From NCBI GenBank assembly GCA_965221935.1, contig CBDCSZ010000048.1, forward strand, positions 62,001 through 126,000: a DNA stretch of 64,000 nucleotides, in the 5' to 3' direction. Position numbers and translations under genes: made by a program. Below the pieces are notes generated by a model. It saw only the letters and a list, made by a program, of their open reading frames with translations, ran no database searches and was not told the origin of the DNA. The number at the start of each line of letters is the position of its first letter. Position 1 is the stretch's first letter. Below are positions 16,892 to 25,792 of the stretch, one piece after another. The DNA is from JAPOXR01 sp965221935. GTDB lineage: Bacteria; Pseudomonadota; Alphaproteobacteria; Rhodobacterales; Rhodobacteraceae.

Positions 16892-16908
16892 CTGTCCCCG
16901 ACGGACAG
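16892..16908 (+). terminator. Short hairpin after terC
   Basis: A CTGTCC / GGACAG 6-bp stem with a CCGAC loop begins one base after the terC stop. Only a weak AT-rich stretch follows, so termination efficiency is doubtful. Confidence 0.35.
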
Positions 16909-16961
16909 AATATTGCTTGCGGAGACCATGATGATCGCATAATCACAGCCATTCACGGAGC

Positions 16962-17036
16962 GCGGGTGTAGCTCAGAGGTAGAGCACAACCTTGCCATGG
17001 TTGGGGTCGTGGGTTCGAATCCCATCGCCCGCTCCA
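16962..17036 (+). tRNA. tRNA-Gly (GCC)
   Basis: A complete cloverleaf is present: GCGGGTG acceptor pairing with CGCCCGC, a D-arm with GTAGCTCAGAGGTAGAGC, and anticodon stem CAACC/GGTTG with loop TTGCCAT (anticodon GCC at 16994-16996). The T-arm carries GGTTCGAATCC, and CCA is encoded at 17034-17036. It stands alone between terC and an EamA transporter; the next 280 bp have no gene. Confidence 0.97.
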
Positions 17037-17319
17037 AATTTCCGCCTGTAACCCTCACTCAAAGTGCTGCGCGGCCCCGCTTGCGAGAGGTGAGTGCGGC
17101 GCTGCAGCAGATTCAAAGACGCAACGCCGCGCTCGGCGCCATCCCGGCAATCTTTTGTCGCCGCGCGGGCAATGTCTCGGGGCAATATGGATCCGGTCGG
17201 TTGCGCTGTCAGCGGGTTTGCTTTGCGGCCGCGGCTTCTCCAGTATCGGCGGTTGGAATTAACAATCGCAATTGGATTGAACTGATTCTAAGTGATCCGC
17301 ACATTCCGCGGAGCACAGC

Positions 17320-18216
17320 GTGCAGGAACGAACAGAAAATCAAAACATTGCATTGGGCGCGGCCGCGCTCCTTACGGAAATTGTCTTCTCTGTGGCCGTG
17401 GCGACAATCGTGAAACTCGTCTCCGCGGATGTGTCGGTTTTGGTCATCCTGCTGTTTCGTTACCTGTTTTGCCTTCCGCTGCTGATCGTCTACGGCCTGT
17501 TCGACCGCGGCCTGAATGTTGTGCGAATCATCAATCGCCGGGCGCTGGCCCTGCGCACGGTGTTTGGGATCATGGCGCTCAGCGCTTGGATGGCAGCAGT
17601 TTCCCGGATCGAAATCACGGCCGCCACTGCCATCTTCCAGACGGCGCCGGTGTTCATCACGCTTTTCGCGCCGATTGTGCTTGGCGAACAGATTGGTCTG
17701 CGGCGCTGGAGCGCCGTCTGCATTGGGCTGGCCGGCACAATGATCATCTTGCGCCCCGATCAGGAAGGCTGGTTTCAAATTGGAACTATCGCCGCCATCG
17801 CATCGCCGTTCTTTGCCGCTTTAATGTTTGTCTATCTTCGCAAACTCGGGCGCAGTGACGCTCCGGTCACAACCGCGATCTGTTACAACTTTGTCGGCGC
17901 TGCGGTATTTTCTGTCCTGTGCCTGGCGCTGCCGGTAACTTTGCCGGCTGCGCCACTGGATGTCACGCTGTTGATCGGGTGTGGAATGCTTGCCAGCATT
18001 CAGCAGTTCCTGATGGCATTGAGCCACAAGCTTGCGCCCGCCAGCACTCTTGCCCCGCTGCATTATTCAGCCGTGCCGCTGGCGATCGGAGTTGGCATTG
18101 TCGTCTTCGACGAAACCATTTCCTGGAGTTTTCTGGTTGGAACGGCTGTGATTATTTCTTCTACATATTACATTTTTGTCCGCGAGCGGAAAGTTCGCAG
18201 CGGACGCGGAGGTTAA
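17320..18216 (+). CDS. DMT superfamily (EamA) transporter
   Basis: The 298-residue protein has ten hydrophobic segments in two EamA repeats. The end of the first carries FQTAPVFITLFAPIVLGEQI and the second LHYSAVPLAIGVGIVVFDE, as in drug/metabolite exporters. The substrate cannot be inferred. The start is GTG at 17320 with GGAG 6 bp upstream. It converges with the GNAT gene on the other strand and the two overlap by 4 bp. A second EamA transporter lies at 43228-44115. Confidence 0.9.
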   Translation: MQERTENQNIALGAAALLTEIVFSVAVATIVKLVSADVSVLVILLFRYLFCLPLLIVYGLFDRGLNVVRIINRRALALRTVFGIMALSAWMAAVSRIEITAATAIFQTAPVFITLFAPIVLGEQIGLRRWSAVCIGLAGTMIILRPDQEGWFQIGTIAAIASPFFAALMFVYLRKLGRSDAPVTTAICYNFVGAAVFSVLCLALPVTLPAAPLDVTLLIGCGMLASIQQFLMALSHKLAPASTLAPLHYSAVPLAIGVGIVVFDETISWSFLVGTAVIISSTYYIFVRERKVRSGRGG

Positions 18217-18800
18217 CCGCTGGTCAATCTGCCGCATGAGAGATCGAGCAGCATGGCGTTCCGTCTGGCGCCGACTTTGCCAACCGGTTCAAAGCCCAAT
18301 TCAAGAAACATGCCGACCCGGCCCATAAACCTGTAGGAAGGCGACCCGTCATCCGCTGGAAATGCCTCGACAAATGCGGCACCCTGCCCCTTGGCATAAT
18401 CAACCGCCGAGGCGGCAAGGCACTTGCACAATTCCTGACCGCGAAAACGCCTCTGAATGAAAAAGCAGACAATTGACCAGACATTGCCAGCTTCTGCCTT
18501 CGGGAGCGCGGAGCTTCCCAATGGCCGATAGAGGCTGCGCGGCGCAACCGACACCCAGCCGACAGGAGCGCCGTCGACATAGCCCAGCAGACCGATTGGG
18601 TCATTGCGCTCCACATAACCGCGCATCAAAGACTTCAGACGGTCCCGGCGCACCGAGCCGCTTCCGGCTTGAAAGCCGGGCGGCCTTTGGCGCCACAGCG
18701 TGCACCAACAGTAATGCGGGCCGCCGCGCGTCTCAAACAGGCATTCCATATCCGGCCAATTGCAACGATCGACCGGTTTGACTTCCAGCGGAACAGTCAA
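18213..18800 (-). CDS. GNAT family N-acetyltransferase
   Basis: This 195-residue protein has a GNAT fold signature in its second half: VWSIVCFFIQRRFRGQELCKCL gives the beta4 strand and an R-x-x-G-like acetyl-CoA loop (RRFRGQEL), followed by a C-terminal LELGFEPVGK strand. The N-terminal part has CWCTLWRQRP, seen in a subgroup of uncharacterised GNATs. The substrate is unknown. It is convergent with the EamA transporter. Confidence 0.82.
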   Translation of the reverse strand: MTVPLEVKPVDRCNWPDMECLFETRGGPHYCWCTLWRQRPPGFQAGSGSVRRDRLKSLMRGYVERNDPIGLLGYVDGAPVGWVSVAPRSLYRPLGSSALPKAEAGNVWSIVCFFIQRRFRGQELCKCLAASAVDYAKGQGAAFVEAFPADDGSPSYRFMGRVGMFLELGFEPVGKVGARRNAMLLDLSCGRLTSG

Positions 18801-19111
18801 CTCAGACCCTCCATTTTCAATTCAGGAATATACTGTACAGATTCCTGCCAGCGACCCGTAAGCGCATGCTGCCAGTTTGGGGTCTGGAGGTCCCTCCGTC
18901 CGCCGGCTGGCCGCGGCCAATTGTCCTGCAGATAGATGCCGCGCGGGTTTCAGAAGCGATTGTGTCCGCACTGTCGGCGCAATGGCCGCGGTCGGTGAGA
19001 TCGTGTCTGACCGTGCACGGCGTATGGCGGCCCGTCGGCGCGGCGGAACAGGCATAGAAATTCTGTGGCCGTTCATCTAGAAGGCGCCTGTGTTTCCACA
19101 GGTGTGCAACG
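18801..19111. other. Intergenic region before the his operon
   Basis: About 310 bp lie between the GNAT gene (minus strand) and hisB (plus strand), so it must hold divergent promoters. The only structure seen is a CCTGTG/CACAGG hairpin with TTTC loop at about 19088-19103, just before the hisB start. No his leader peptide rich in histidine codons is present, and no gene is supported. Confidence 0.4.
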
Positions 19112-19699
19112 ATGCGAAGTGCGGCAAGCTCGCGTGAGACAACCGAAACCCGAATCGGTGTCGAAATAGAATTGGACGGATCAGGATGCTGCAGCTCAAA
19201 AACTGGCGTGGGATTTCTTGATCACATGCTGGAACAGCTGGCACGCCATGCGCTTTTCGATCTGTCGGTTAAGGCGGAAGGCGACCGGCATATCGACGAC
19301 CATCACACGACCGAAGATGTCGGCATCGTCCTTGGCCAAGCCCTGTCCGCCGCCCTCGGCGACAAACGCGGAATCCGGCGCTTCGGCTCCTGCAGCCTGA
19401 CCATGGATGATGCGTGGGTGGATGTCGCGCTGGATTTGTCAGCCCGTCCCTTTCTCGGCTGGAAGGTTGAATTGCCAACTGCCAAGATTGGCAGCTTTGA
19501 CACCGAACTTGTGCGGGAGTTTTTTCAGGCGTTCACGACACATGGCGGGATTACGCTGCACGCAGAGCTGCGGAACGGCCTGAACAGCCACCACATCGCG
19601 GAAGCGGTTTTCAAAGCTGCGGCACGGTCTCTGCGCATGGCCGTTGAAGTCGATGAGCGGTCGATGGGGTCGATCCCATCGACGAAGGAACTGCTTTGA
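19112..19699 (+). CDS. hisB: Imidazoleglycerol-phosphate dehydratase HisB
   Basis: HisB dehydrates imidazole glycerol phosphate to imidazole acetol phosphate in histidine synthesis. The 195-residue monofunctional form has the metal-binding motifs FLDHMLEQLARH, DDHHTTEDVG and GLNSHHIAEA, all with their His/Glu ligands. It is the first gene of a five-gene operon and ends 1 bp before hisH. Confidence 0.97.
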   Translation: MRSAASSRETTETRIGVEIELDGSGCCSSKTGVGFLDHMLEQLARHALFDLSVKAEGDRHIDDHHTTEDVGIVLGQALSAALGDKRGIRRFGSCSLTMDDAWVDVALDLSARPFLGWKVELPTAKIGSFDTELVREFFQAFTTHGGITLHAELRNGLNSHHIAEAVFKAAARSLRMAVEVDERSMGSIPSTKELL

Positions 19700-19700
19700 C

Positions 19701-20339
19701 GTGCTGACTGTCATCGTCGACTACAGTTCAGGAAATCTTCACTCCGCCGAAAAATCCGTGCGCAGGATGGCGGATGAACTTTGCTGCGGAGAAGTCAGGG
19801 TGTCTTCCAGGCCGGAAACCGTCGCCGGCGCCGATCGATTGATACTGCCCGGGGTCGGGGCCTTCGCGGACTGTCGCCATGCCCTTGCCAAGCGCGGCCT
19901 TGATGAGGCCATTCGGATGGCGGTTGTCGAGCGGGCTGTTCCGTTTCTGGGCATCTGTGTCGGCATGCAGCTGATGGCGACCACCGGACTTGAGCACGGC
20001 AGGACAAACGGGTTTGACTGGATTCCCGGCGTGGTCAGGTCCATTGAACGCGGAGACGCCGGGCTGAAAATTCCGCATATGGGCTGGAACAGCCTGAGAT
20101 TCACCGATGCGCATCCGCTGTTTGCGGGCATTTGCGAGACCACGGATGTGTATTTTGTGCACTCATATCATTTGGTTCCCGCACAGGCACAGGACCGCAT
20201 CGCGTTCACCGATTACGGCGGCGATGTCACCGCCGCCGTGGCAGCGGGAAATTTGGCGGGAGTGCAGTTCCACCCGGAAAAGAGCCAGCGCGCCGGGCTC
20301 AGGATCATCGCCAATTTTCTCTCTTGGGACCCGGGCTGA
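19701..20339 (+). CDS. hisH: Imidazole glycerol phosphate synthase glutaminase subunit HisH
   Basis: HisH releases ammonia from glutamine and channels it to HisF. The 212-residue class I amidotransferase has the oxyanion segment PGVGAF, the nucleophile in LGICVGMQ, and the His-Glu pair in FHPEKSQ. The start is GTG at 19701 (VLTVIVDYSSGN, where the family normally begins), one base after the hisB stop; an upstream ATG at 19644 inside hisB is rejected. Confidence 0.96.
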   Translation: MLTVIVDYSSGNLHSAEKSVRRMADELCCGEVRVSSRPETVAGADRLILPGVGAFADCRHALAKRGLDEAIRMAVVERAVPFLGICVGMQLMATTGLEHGRTNGFDWIPGVVRSIERGDAGLKIPHMGWNSLRFTDAHPLFAGICETTDVYFVHSYHLVPAQAQDRIAFTDYGGDVTAAVAAGNLAGVQFHPEKSQRAGLRIIANFLSWDPG

Positions 20340-20347
20340 CCAACGCC

Positions 20348-21079
20348 ATGATCCTGTATCCGGCAATTGATCTGAAAGACGGAAAGTGCGTGCGGCTGTT
20401 CAAGGGCCGCCCCGCCGAAGCCACGGTCTTTAACGACGATCCGGCCGCGCAGGCGTCAAGCTTTGCCGCATCGGGGTGCGAGTGGCTGCATGTCGTGGAT
20501 CTGGATGCCGCCTTCCAAGGCAAGCCGCGCAATGCGGAATCCGTTTCCCGCATCCTCTCTGCAGTCAGTGTTCCAATCCAGCTTGGCGGCGGCATCAGGG
20601 ACATTGGCGCCATCGAAAACTGGATTGGACGCGGCGTCTCGCGGGTTGTTCTGGGCACAGCTGCAGTGGAGAATCCGGCCCTTGTGAAAACTGCCGCGAA
20701 GAGGTTTCCACAGCGCGTGGCAATCGGCATTGATGCCCGAAACGGCGCAGTCTCGACCCGCGGCTGGGTCAAGGACACATCCGTCAACGCGAGGGACCTG
20801 GCGCTCCGGTTTGAAGACTGCGGCGTGGCCGCAATTGTCTACACCGATATCGACAGGGACGGCGCAATGGCAGGTCCCAATGTCGCCGCCACCGTGTCGC
20901 TGGCGGAGAGCCTGTCGATTCCAGTGATCGCTTCGGGCGGCATCGCGTCCATCACCGATATCCGGCGTTTGCGGAACGGCAGTGACAACCTGCATGGAGC
21001 GATCATTGGCAGGGCGCTCTACGACGGCGCCTTCCCGCTTGCCGAAGCGCTCGCCGCCGCAAGGGCAGGACGCCAATGA
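20348..21079 (+). CDS. hisA: Phosphoribosylformimino-5-aminoimidazole carboxamide ribotide isomerase HisA
   Basis: HisA is a (beta/alpha)8 isomerase converting ProFAR to PRFAR. The 243-residue protein starts MILYPAIDLKDGKCVRL, with the first catalytic Asp in AIDLK. It carries LGGGIRD and ASGGIASI phosphate-binding loops and the second catalytic Asp in TDIDRDGAM. It lies 8 bp after hisH. A frame open further upstream inside hisH is ignored because the family N terminus is exact at 20348. Confidence 0.96.
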   Translation: MILYPAIDLKDGKCVRLFKGRPAEATVFNDDPAAQASSFAASGCEWLHVVDLDAAFQGKPRNAESVSRILSAVSVPIQLGGGIRDIGAIENWIGRGVSRVVLGTAAVENPALVKTAAKRFPQRVAIGIDARNGAVSTRGWVKDTSVNARDLALRFEDCGVAAIVYTDIDRDGAMAGPNVAATVSLAESLSIPVIASGGIASITDIRRLRNGSDNLHGAIIGRALYDGAFPLAEALAAARAGRQ

Positions 21080-21167
21080 CGCGCAGCTTCGATTCGCGCC
21101 GCCGGCATGACCCGGCACGGCCGCCCGGTTGCGACCTGTCACCGGCGCTTTCGCGAAGGCGTCGCAA

Positions 21168-21929
21168 ATGTTGAAAGCACGCGTCATTCCCTGCCTTGAT
21201 GTCAAGGACGGCAGGGTCGTCAAGGGGACCAACTTTATCGATCTCAGGGATGCCGGCGACCCCGTTGAGGCGGCCCGCAGATATGATGCCGAGGGCGCTG
21301 ACGAACTCTGTTTTCTCGACATCGCGGCATCGCTTGAGAACCGGGGCACATTGCTCAGCCTGGTGTCGCGGACTGCCGAATGCTGTTTCATGCCGCTGAC
21401 CGTGGGTGGCGGTGTGAAAAGTGAAAGGGATGTTGAGTCCCTGCTCCGCGCCGGTGCCGACAAGGTGTCGCTGAATTCCGCGGCTGTCGCGGACACTTCG
21501 CGCGTCGAGAACGCTGCGGTCAGATTTGGCAGCCAGTGTATCGTTGTCGCCATTGACGCCAAGTCAGCCGGCGAAGGCCGCTGGGAGATTTTCACCCACG
21601 GCGGCAGCCGGCCGACCGGAATCGACGCGGTGGACTTCGCATGTGAAGTTCAGAACCGGGGCGCCGGAGAAATACTGCTCACCAGCATGGACGGTGACGG
21701 CACCAAGGCGGGATTCGATCTGAGTCTGACCCGCAGTGTCGCTGAGTCGGTGTCAATCCCAGTGATTGCATCCGGCGGCGTGGGCAAACTTGACCATCTC
21801 GTCGACGGCATCAGAATCGGCAAGGCATCCGCAGTGCTGGCCGCGTCCATTTTCCATTTCGGGACGCACACAATCAGGGAGGCGAAGACGCATATGGACA
21901 AGGCCGGAATTCCGGTGCGCCTGACATGA
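21168..21929 (+). CDS. hisF: Imidazole glycerol phosphate synthase cyclase subunit HisF
   Basis: HisF closes the imidazole ring, forming IGP and AICAR from PRFAR and ammonia. The 253-residue barrel starts LKARVIPCLDVKDGRVVKG after its Met, with catalytic Asp in CLDVKDG and a second in TSMDGDGTK. GGGVKS and ASGGVG phosphate loops are present. The ATG at 21168 follows an AAGG site. The last four bases overlap hisE. Confidence 0.97.
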   Translation: MLKARVIPCLDVKDGRVVKGTNFIDLRDAGDPVEAARRYDAEGADELCFLDIAASLENRGTLLSLVSRTAECCFMPLTVGGGVKSERDVESLLRAGADKVSLNSAAVADTSRVENAAVRFGSQCIVVAIDAKSAGEGRWEIFTHGGSRPTGIDAVDFACEVQNRGAGEILLTSMDGDGTKAGFDLSLTRSVAESVSIPVIASGGVGKLDHLVDGIRIGKASAVLAASIFHFGTHTIREAKTHMDKAGIPVRLT

Positions 21930-22246
21930 ACACGCTGGAACAGCTCGCCCGCGTCATCGATGAACGCAGCGCCGCCGGCCCCGACGAGTCGTGGACCGCC
22001 AAGCTCCTTGCCAGCGGCCGCAAACGGTGCGCCCAAAAGTTTGGCGAGGAAGCTGTGGAAACGGCTCTGGCCGGCGCATCGGGCGACCCGGCGGAACTCG
22101 TCGGCGAAGCGGCCGACACGCTGTATCATCTGCTGGTTCTTCTCAAGGCCAACAGGGTCAGTCTGGACGCGGTGTTTGCGGAACTCGAACGCCGGCAGGG
22201 CATGTCCGGCATTGATGAAAAAAGGCGGCGCGGCGACAAAAGCTGA
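21926..22246 (+). CDS. hisE: Phosphoribosyl-ATP diphosphatase HisE
   Basis: HisE hydrolyses phosphoribosyl-ATP to phosphoribosyl-AMP, the second step of histidine synthesis. The 106-residue protein is an all-alpha MazG-like pyrophosphatase with KFGEEAVETALA and ELVGEAADTLYHLLVLL carrying the metal-binding acidic residues. Its ATG overlaps the hisF stop (ATGA), placing it last in the hisBHAFE operon. HisI is not in this window. Confidence 0.95.
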   Translation: MNTLEQLARVIDERSAAGPDESWTAKLLASGRKRCAQKFGEEAVETALAGASGDPAELVGEAADTLYHLLVLLKANRVSLDAVFAELERRQGMSGIDEKRRRGDKS

Positions 22247-22281
22247 GAACGCGCGCGGCGACCGCGCCTGCCCGGTTCCCG

Positions 22282-23010
22282 TCAGCTCCTCTGCCTGTCG
22301 ATCAATTCGGAAATCCTGTGTTTTTGCTTTCCATGCGGCGCAAAATTGCCGGGATCGAGCCATTCCTCATAGGCGCATTTGAGAGGCGGCCACTCCCAGT
22401 CGGTGATTGAAAACCACGCCGTGTCCCGGTTTCTGCCCTTGTATATCGTAGCGTTCCGGAAAACCCCTTCGAAAGTGAACCCAAACCTTGCCGCGGCATG
22501 GCGGGAGCGCGCATTGAGGGCATCGCATTTCCATTCGTAGCGACGGTATCCGAGTTCAGAAAACACCCGCCGCATCATCAGAAACATGGCCTCTGTGGCG
22601 CCAGGGCTCCGTTGCAGGTCCGGGCCGTAATTGATGTGGCCAACTTCGATCACTCCAATCTCAGGTTTGATATTGAGATAACTTGCCACACCCAGAGCCC
22701 TGCCGCTGTCTTGATCGACGACAGCGTGGAACAGCGGATCCGTGCCCGAACAATATGCAGAAACCCACGACTTCAGCTCCAATTGCGATGAAAACGGGCC
22801 ATACGGCAGATAAGTCCAGATGCGGCCTTCCGAATCGGCGGCGAACGCAGCGAATAAATCGCTGCCGTGCCTGTCGGCATCAATATGTTCAACACGGCAA
22901 TAGCGGCCTTCGATTGGCGAGACCGGTGGGCATTCGCGGCCCGACCAGCCGGTCAGCTTATCGCCGATCGGCAGCCCAAGATCGTTCAACCGCTGCGCGG
23001 CTTTTGCCAT
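22282..23010 (-). CDS. GNAT family acetyltransferase (RimJ/RimL-like)
   Basis: The 242-residue protein has the RimJ/RimL layout: a TYLPYGPF segment near residue 65, GVASYLNIKPEIGVIEVGHIN (central strands), then ATEAMFLMMRRVF and YEWKCDALNARSRHAAARFGFTFEGVFRN, the typical N-x-x-S helix before the last strand. The family acetylates N-terminal or small-molecule amines; the target here is unknown. It is convergent with hisE across a 35-bp gap. Confidence 0.88.
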   Translation of the reverse strand: MAKAAQRLNDLGLPIGDKLTGWSGRECPPVSPIEGRYCRVEHIDADRHGSDLFAAFAADSEGRIWTYLPYGPFSSQLELKSWVSAYCSGTDPLFHAVVDQDSGRALGVASYLNIKPEIGVIEVGHINYGPDLQRSPGATEAMFLMMRRVFSELGYRRYEWKCDALNARSRHAAARFGFTFEGVFRNATIYKGRNRDTAWFSITDWEWPPLKCAYEEWLDPGNFAPHGKQKHRISELIDRQRS

Positions 23011-23138
23011 TCGACCAATCCTGCGTTCCGTGCCCGCAACAGATGTTCAAAAATGTCTTCCCGCGCAACCCGCCTGTGCCGGCGATTGACGCGCGGCCGA
23101 CCGGATCCGCGGAACCGCCGGAAAATGCCGTCTGCGCC

Positions 23139-24306
23139 CTATGCCTGATTCCACAGCTGTTCGCTGGCCCGTCTCGCGCCCTCGGACAATGCCTTCAGTT
23201 TTGCCCAGACAACGCGGGTCTCCACTTCGGTTTTGTAGGTGGCCTGGCTCGAGAACCCGCAATCCGTCCCAGCAATGACATTTTCCCTCCCGACCCGGTC
23301 GGCATACCGGACAATGCGTTCGGCAATGTAATCAGGATGCTCAACAACGCTTGTCGAGTGCGTGATCACACCCGGCAGGACCAGTTTTCCGTCCAGGAGC
23401 TTCACCGTTTCCCACAGGTGATACTCATGCTCATGCCGTGGGTTGCCGGCCTCAAACGAGTACGCGCCGGCATTCACCTTGAGAACTTCATTCACCATCA
23501 TCGGCAGGTCAGGCTCGTGAATCCTGGGACCCTAGTTGATGCCATAACAGGTGTGGTAGCGGATCTTTTCTTCAGGAATGCCTCTGATTGAGTGGTTGAC
23601 GGTCTCCACGAACAGGTTTGCCTTGGCGATGCGCTGCTTCTCATCCAAGGACTCATCCATGTAGACATTTGGCAGAAACGGATCGTCGACCTGCAGCAGG
23701 AAGCCAGCTTCAATGATGGCGTTATATTCAACCGATAAGGCCTCGGCGACGGCGTACATATATTCTTCGTGACTGCCATAATGTTCGTTGAACCCAACGC
23801 CCGTAACCGCTGCGCACGGCATGAAGGCCTCCTCCACCCCGTGTCTGGCGCAGGAATTGCGCAGATTCTCCAAGTCCTTTGTCAGTTGTCCGTGACCGAC
23901 ATACTCGATCGGGCCGACGCAGCAGACAGGATGCGCCGGAGCGATTGCACCGCCGAGGTGCGCCCGCTTGAAATATTCTTCATAGAATTCCGGGAACGCC
24001 GCCTTTTCCGCCGCGTAGTAACCGGAGTCGTGGCCGGGGCGCTGCTCAAAGCCGGTCAGGCGCTCTTCAATGTAAATCGCGTGGCCCGGCTTGGACATCT
24101 CTCCGTCCGCCACCACGTCAATGCCGGCATCGACTTGGCTTTCCACCATGCGGTCAACCGCGCCCGAGACCGTGCCGTCGAAGGATTCCTGGTCGAAGTC
24201 TTTGCCCTCAAGGCGCGCCTTGAGGACATCAAGGAGGTCATGCGGCCGGGGCAAGCTGCCGACATGCGTTGTCAGAATCCGGTCTGTGCTGTGTCTGATT
24301 GTGCAT
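23139..24306 (-). pseudogene. MetE-like (cobalamin-independent methionine synthase family, short form), interrupted by amber
   Basis: The frame encodes a ~388-residue COG0620-type protein: RILTTHVGSLPRP at the N terminus, DGEMSKPGHAIYI, and the C-terminal ANPRHEHE-like NPRHEHEYH and AGTDCGFSSQ with the zinc/homocysteine Cys. It is broken twice. An in-frame TAG at 23532-23534 falls between CYGIN and GPRI, where relatives normally have Glu. At the 5' end no in-frame start precedes the conserved region: the ATG at 24306 is one frame off, consistent with one extra base. The normal stop is also TAG, so recoding is unlikely. Short MetE-like proteins often have unproven substrates. Confidence 0.72.
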
Positions 24307-24564
24307 TCCTTCCTGATCGCTGAACCGCGGAATATCCCTTTGGTTAAACGTTTTACTTTGGCAATACTACTCAATCGCAGGTTGCGTGTATAGCCTCTCC
24401 ACAGGATGGAATCCGCAAAGTTACCCGCTGCTTCCACTGTGCGGTCCCGGCCGGGAGGAATCTGGAGGAGCGGTCAGATCCCCCGTGGAAACGATCTTGG
24501 AGAAGGGGTCCTCAGGCGGGGAGAATGCCGGGGACGGATGAGGGGTTCAGGATCCCGAATGGCA

Positions 24565-24650
24565 TGGTGGGCGACCCTGGAATCGAACCAGGCATGGGGT
24601 TCCCCCCGGCGGAGTTACAGTCCGCTGCCGCACCTTGCAGCGCGTCGCCC
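24565..24650 (-). tRNA. tRNA-Tyr (GTA)
   Basis: The minus strand gives GGGCGAC acceptor pairing with GTCGCCC and anticodon loop CTGTAAC (GTA, plus-strand 24616-24618). It has a long class II variable arm (CGGGGGGAACCCCATG), T-arm GGTTCGATTCC and encoded CCA. A long variable arm with GTA anticodon is diagnostic for bacterial tRNA-Tyr. It is divergent from rlmB. Confidence 0.96.
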
Positions 24651-24801
24651 CTGCAGTATTCAGGTGGCCGTCCGATACTTTGCATCGTTTCAATCTGTCA
24701 ATAGCAAACCCGACCGGCGATTGCTGCGCCGCACGGCGCAATTCAGTATGTGTGGCTGCGGCAGTCCGCTTCACACCGGTCCGTAAACATGACCTCACGC
24801 A

Positions 24802-25590
24802 ATGCGAAAACACCAGGATAAGCGCCGCGGGCCGGCGGCCGGGCGGGGCCGAAACGGCGCCAATGCCAGCAGTCAGTCACTCTGGATTCACGGGATACAC
24901 GCGGTCGGCGCCGCGCTGCGGAATCCGGTCCGCAGGAAACGCCGGCTCATGCTGACACAAAACGCCGCCGCGAAACTGGCAGCCAGCCTGGAAATCAGCG
25001 GAATGCAGGCGCAAATTGTCGATGCCCGCAGGTTTGCCGCGCCCGTGGGCGCAGGCACGGTCCATCAGGGCGCGGCGCTTGAGGTTGAACCGCTGCAGTG
25101 GCCTTCAGTCGCCTCCCTGTGCGCGCAGCTCAGCCAACAGGCGCGGATGGTCATTCTTGACCGCGTCAGTGACCCGCACAATGTCGGCGCAGTGCTCCGC
25201 AGCGCCGCAGCGTTCGGAGCGGCGGCGGTCATCGCTCCCGCCAGGCATACGCCGCCCGAAACCGGCGTCTTGGCGAAATCTTCCTCGGGAGCGCTTGAAT
25301 CCGTCCCTTACCTTCGGGTCGGGAACCTGGCTGCGGCGATGAGAACACTGCGGAACGCGGGGTTTTATGTGATCGGTTTCGATGCGGCGGCGAAAATGGC
25401 CATCGGCCAGCTTCCCGCCAGTCTGCTCGATGGGCGCATTGGCCTCGCGTTTGGGTCCGAAGGTGTGGGTCTGCGCGAACTGACCCGTAAAAACTGCGAT
25501 TCGCTCTGCCGGATCTGCGATGGTTCCCTGAACGTCTCCAACGCCGCCGCCGTGGCGCTTTATGCGACCGCCGGAATCCGCCGCGGCTGA
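24802..25590 (+). CDS. rlmB: 23S rRNA (guanosine-2'-O-)-methyltransferase RlmB (SpoU family)
   Basis: SpoU-class SPOUT methyltransferases 2'-O-methylate rRNA or tRNA; RlmB acts on G2251 of 23S rRNA. The 262-residue protein has an N-terminal substrate-binding domain (WIHGIHAVGAAL) and the three SPOUT motifs: ILDRVSDPHNVGAVLRSA, LAFGSEGVGL and LNVSNAAAVALY, which form the trefoil-knot SAM site. The ATG at 24802 is used; the first 25 residues are basic and poorly conserved. It is divergent from tRNA-Tyr. Confidence 0.92.
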   Translation: MRKHQDKRRGPAAGRGRNGANASSQSLWIHGIHAVGAALRNPVRRKRRLMLTQNAAAKLAASLEISGMQAQIVDARRFAAPVGAGTVHQGAALEVEPLQWPSVASLCAQLSQQARMVILDRVSDPHNVGAVLRSAAAFGAAAVIAPARHTPPETGVLAKSSSGALESVPYLRVGNLAAAMRTLRNAGFYVIGFDAAAKMAIGQLPASLLDGRIGLAFGSEGVGLRELTRKNCDSLCRICDGSLNVSNAAAVALYATAGIRRG

Positions 25591-25749
25591 TCTCTTTGTG
25601 TGCCCGGCCCGGCCTTCGCGCCGGCGCCTGAGCGTGGCGCGCGGACCCACGGCCTTGGCCGCAAGGCTCTTTCGAGATCAAATTCGTTTTTGAAACAGCG
25701 ATTGAAACAATTTTCCTTTTCCCGGCAATCGGCATTTCGGCTTCTTCCG

Positions 25750-25783
25750 CAATTGTTAGTTACCCCTGCCAGTCAATTGTGAG
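25750..25783 (+). promoter_or_regulatory. Two near-identical CAATTGT boxes before the MetY-like gene
   Basis: CAATTGTTAG at 25750-25759 and CAATTGTGAG at 25774-25783 are repeated with a 24-bp period. The second overlaps the ribosome site GGAG. They could form an operator, but no known methionine regulator motif is matched. Confidence 0.25.
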
Positions 25784-25792
25784 GAGCTTATG

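Noticed and set aside
23532..23534. Pyrrolysine or genome-wide amber recoding
   Set aside because: TAG terminates murF and this same gene normally, and only isolated TAG codons interrupt frames.
25591..25792. SAM-II or SAH riboswitch before the MetY-like gene
   Set aside because: The conserved cores of these riboswitches are not present in the leader.
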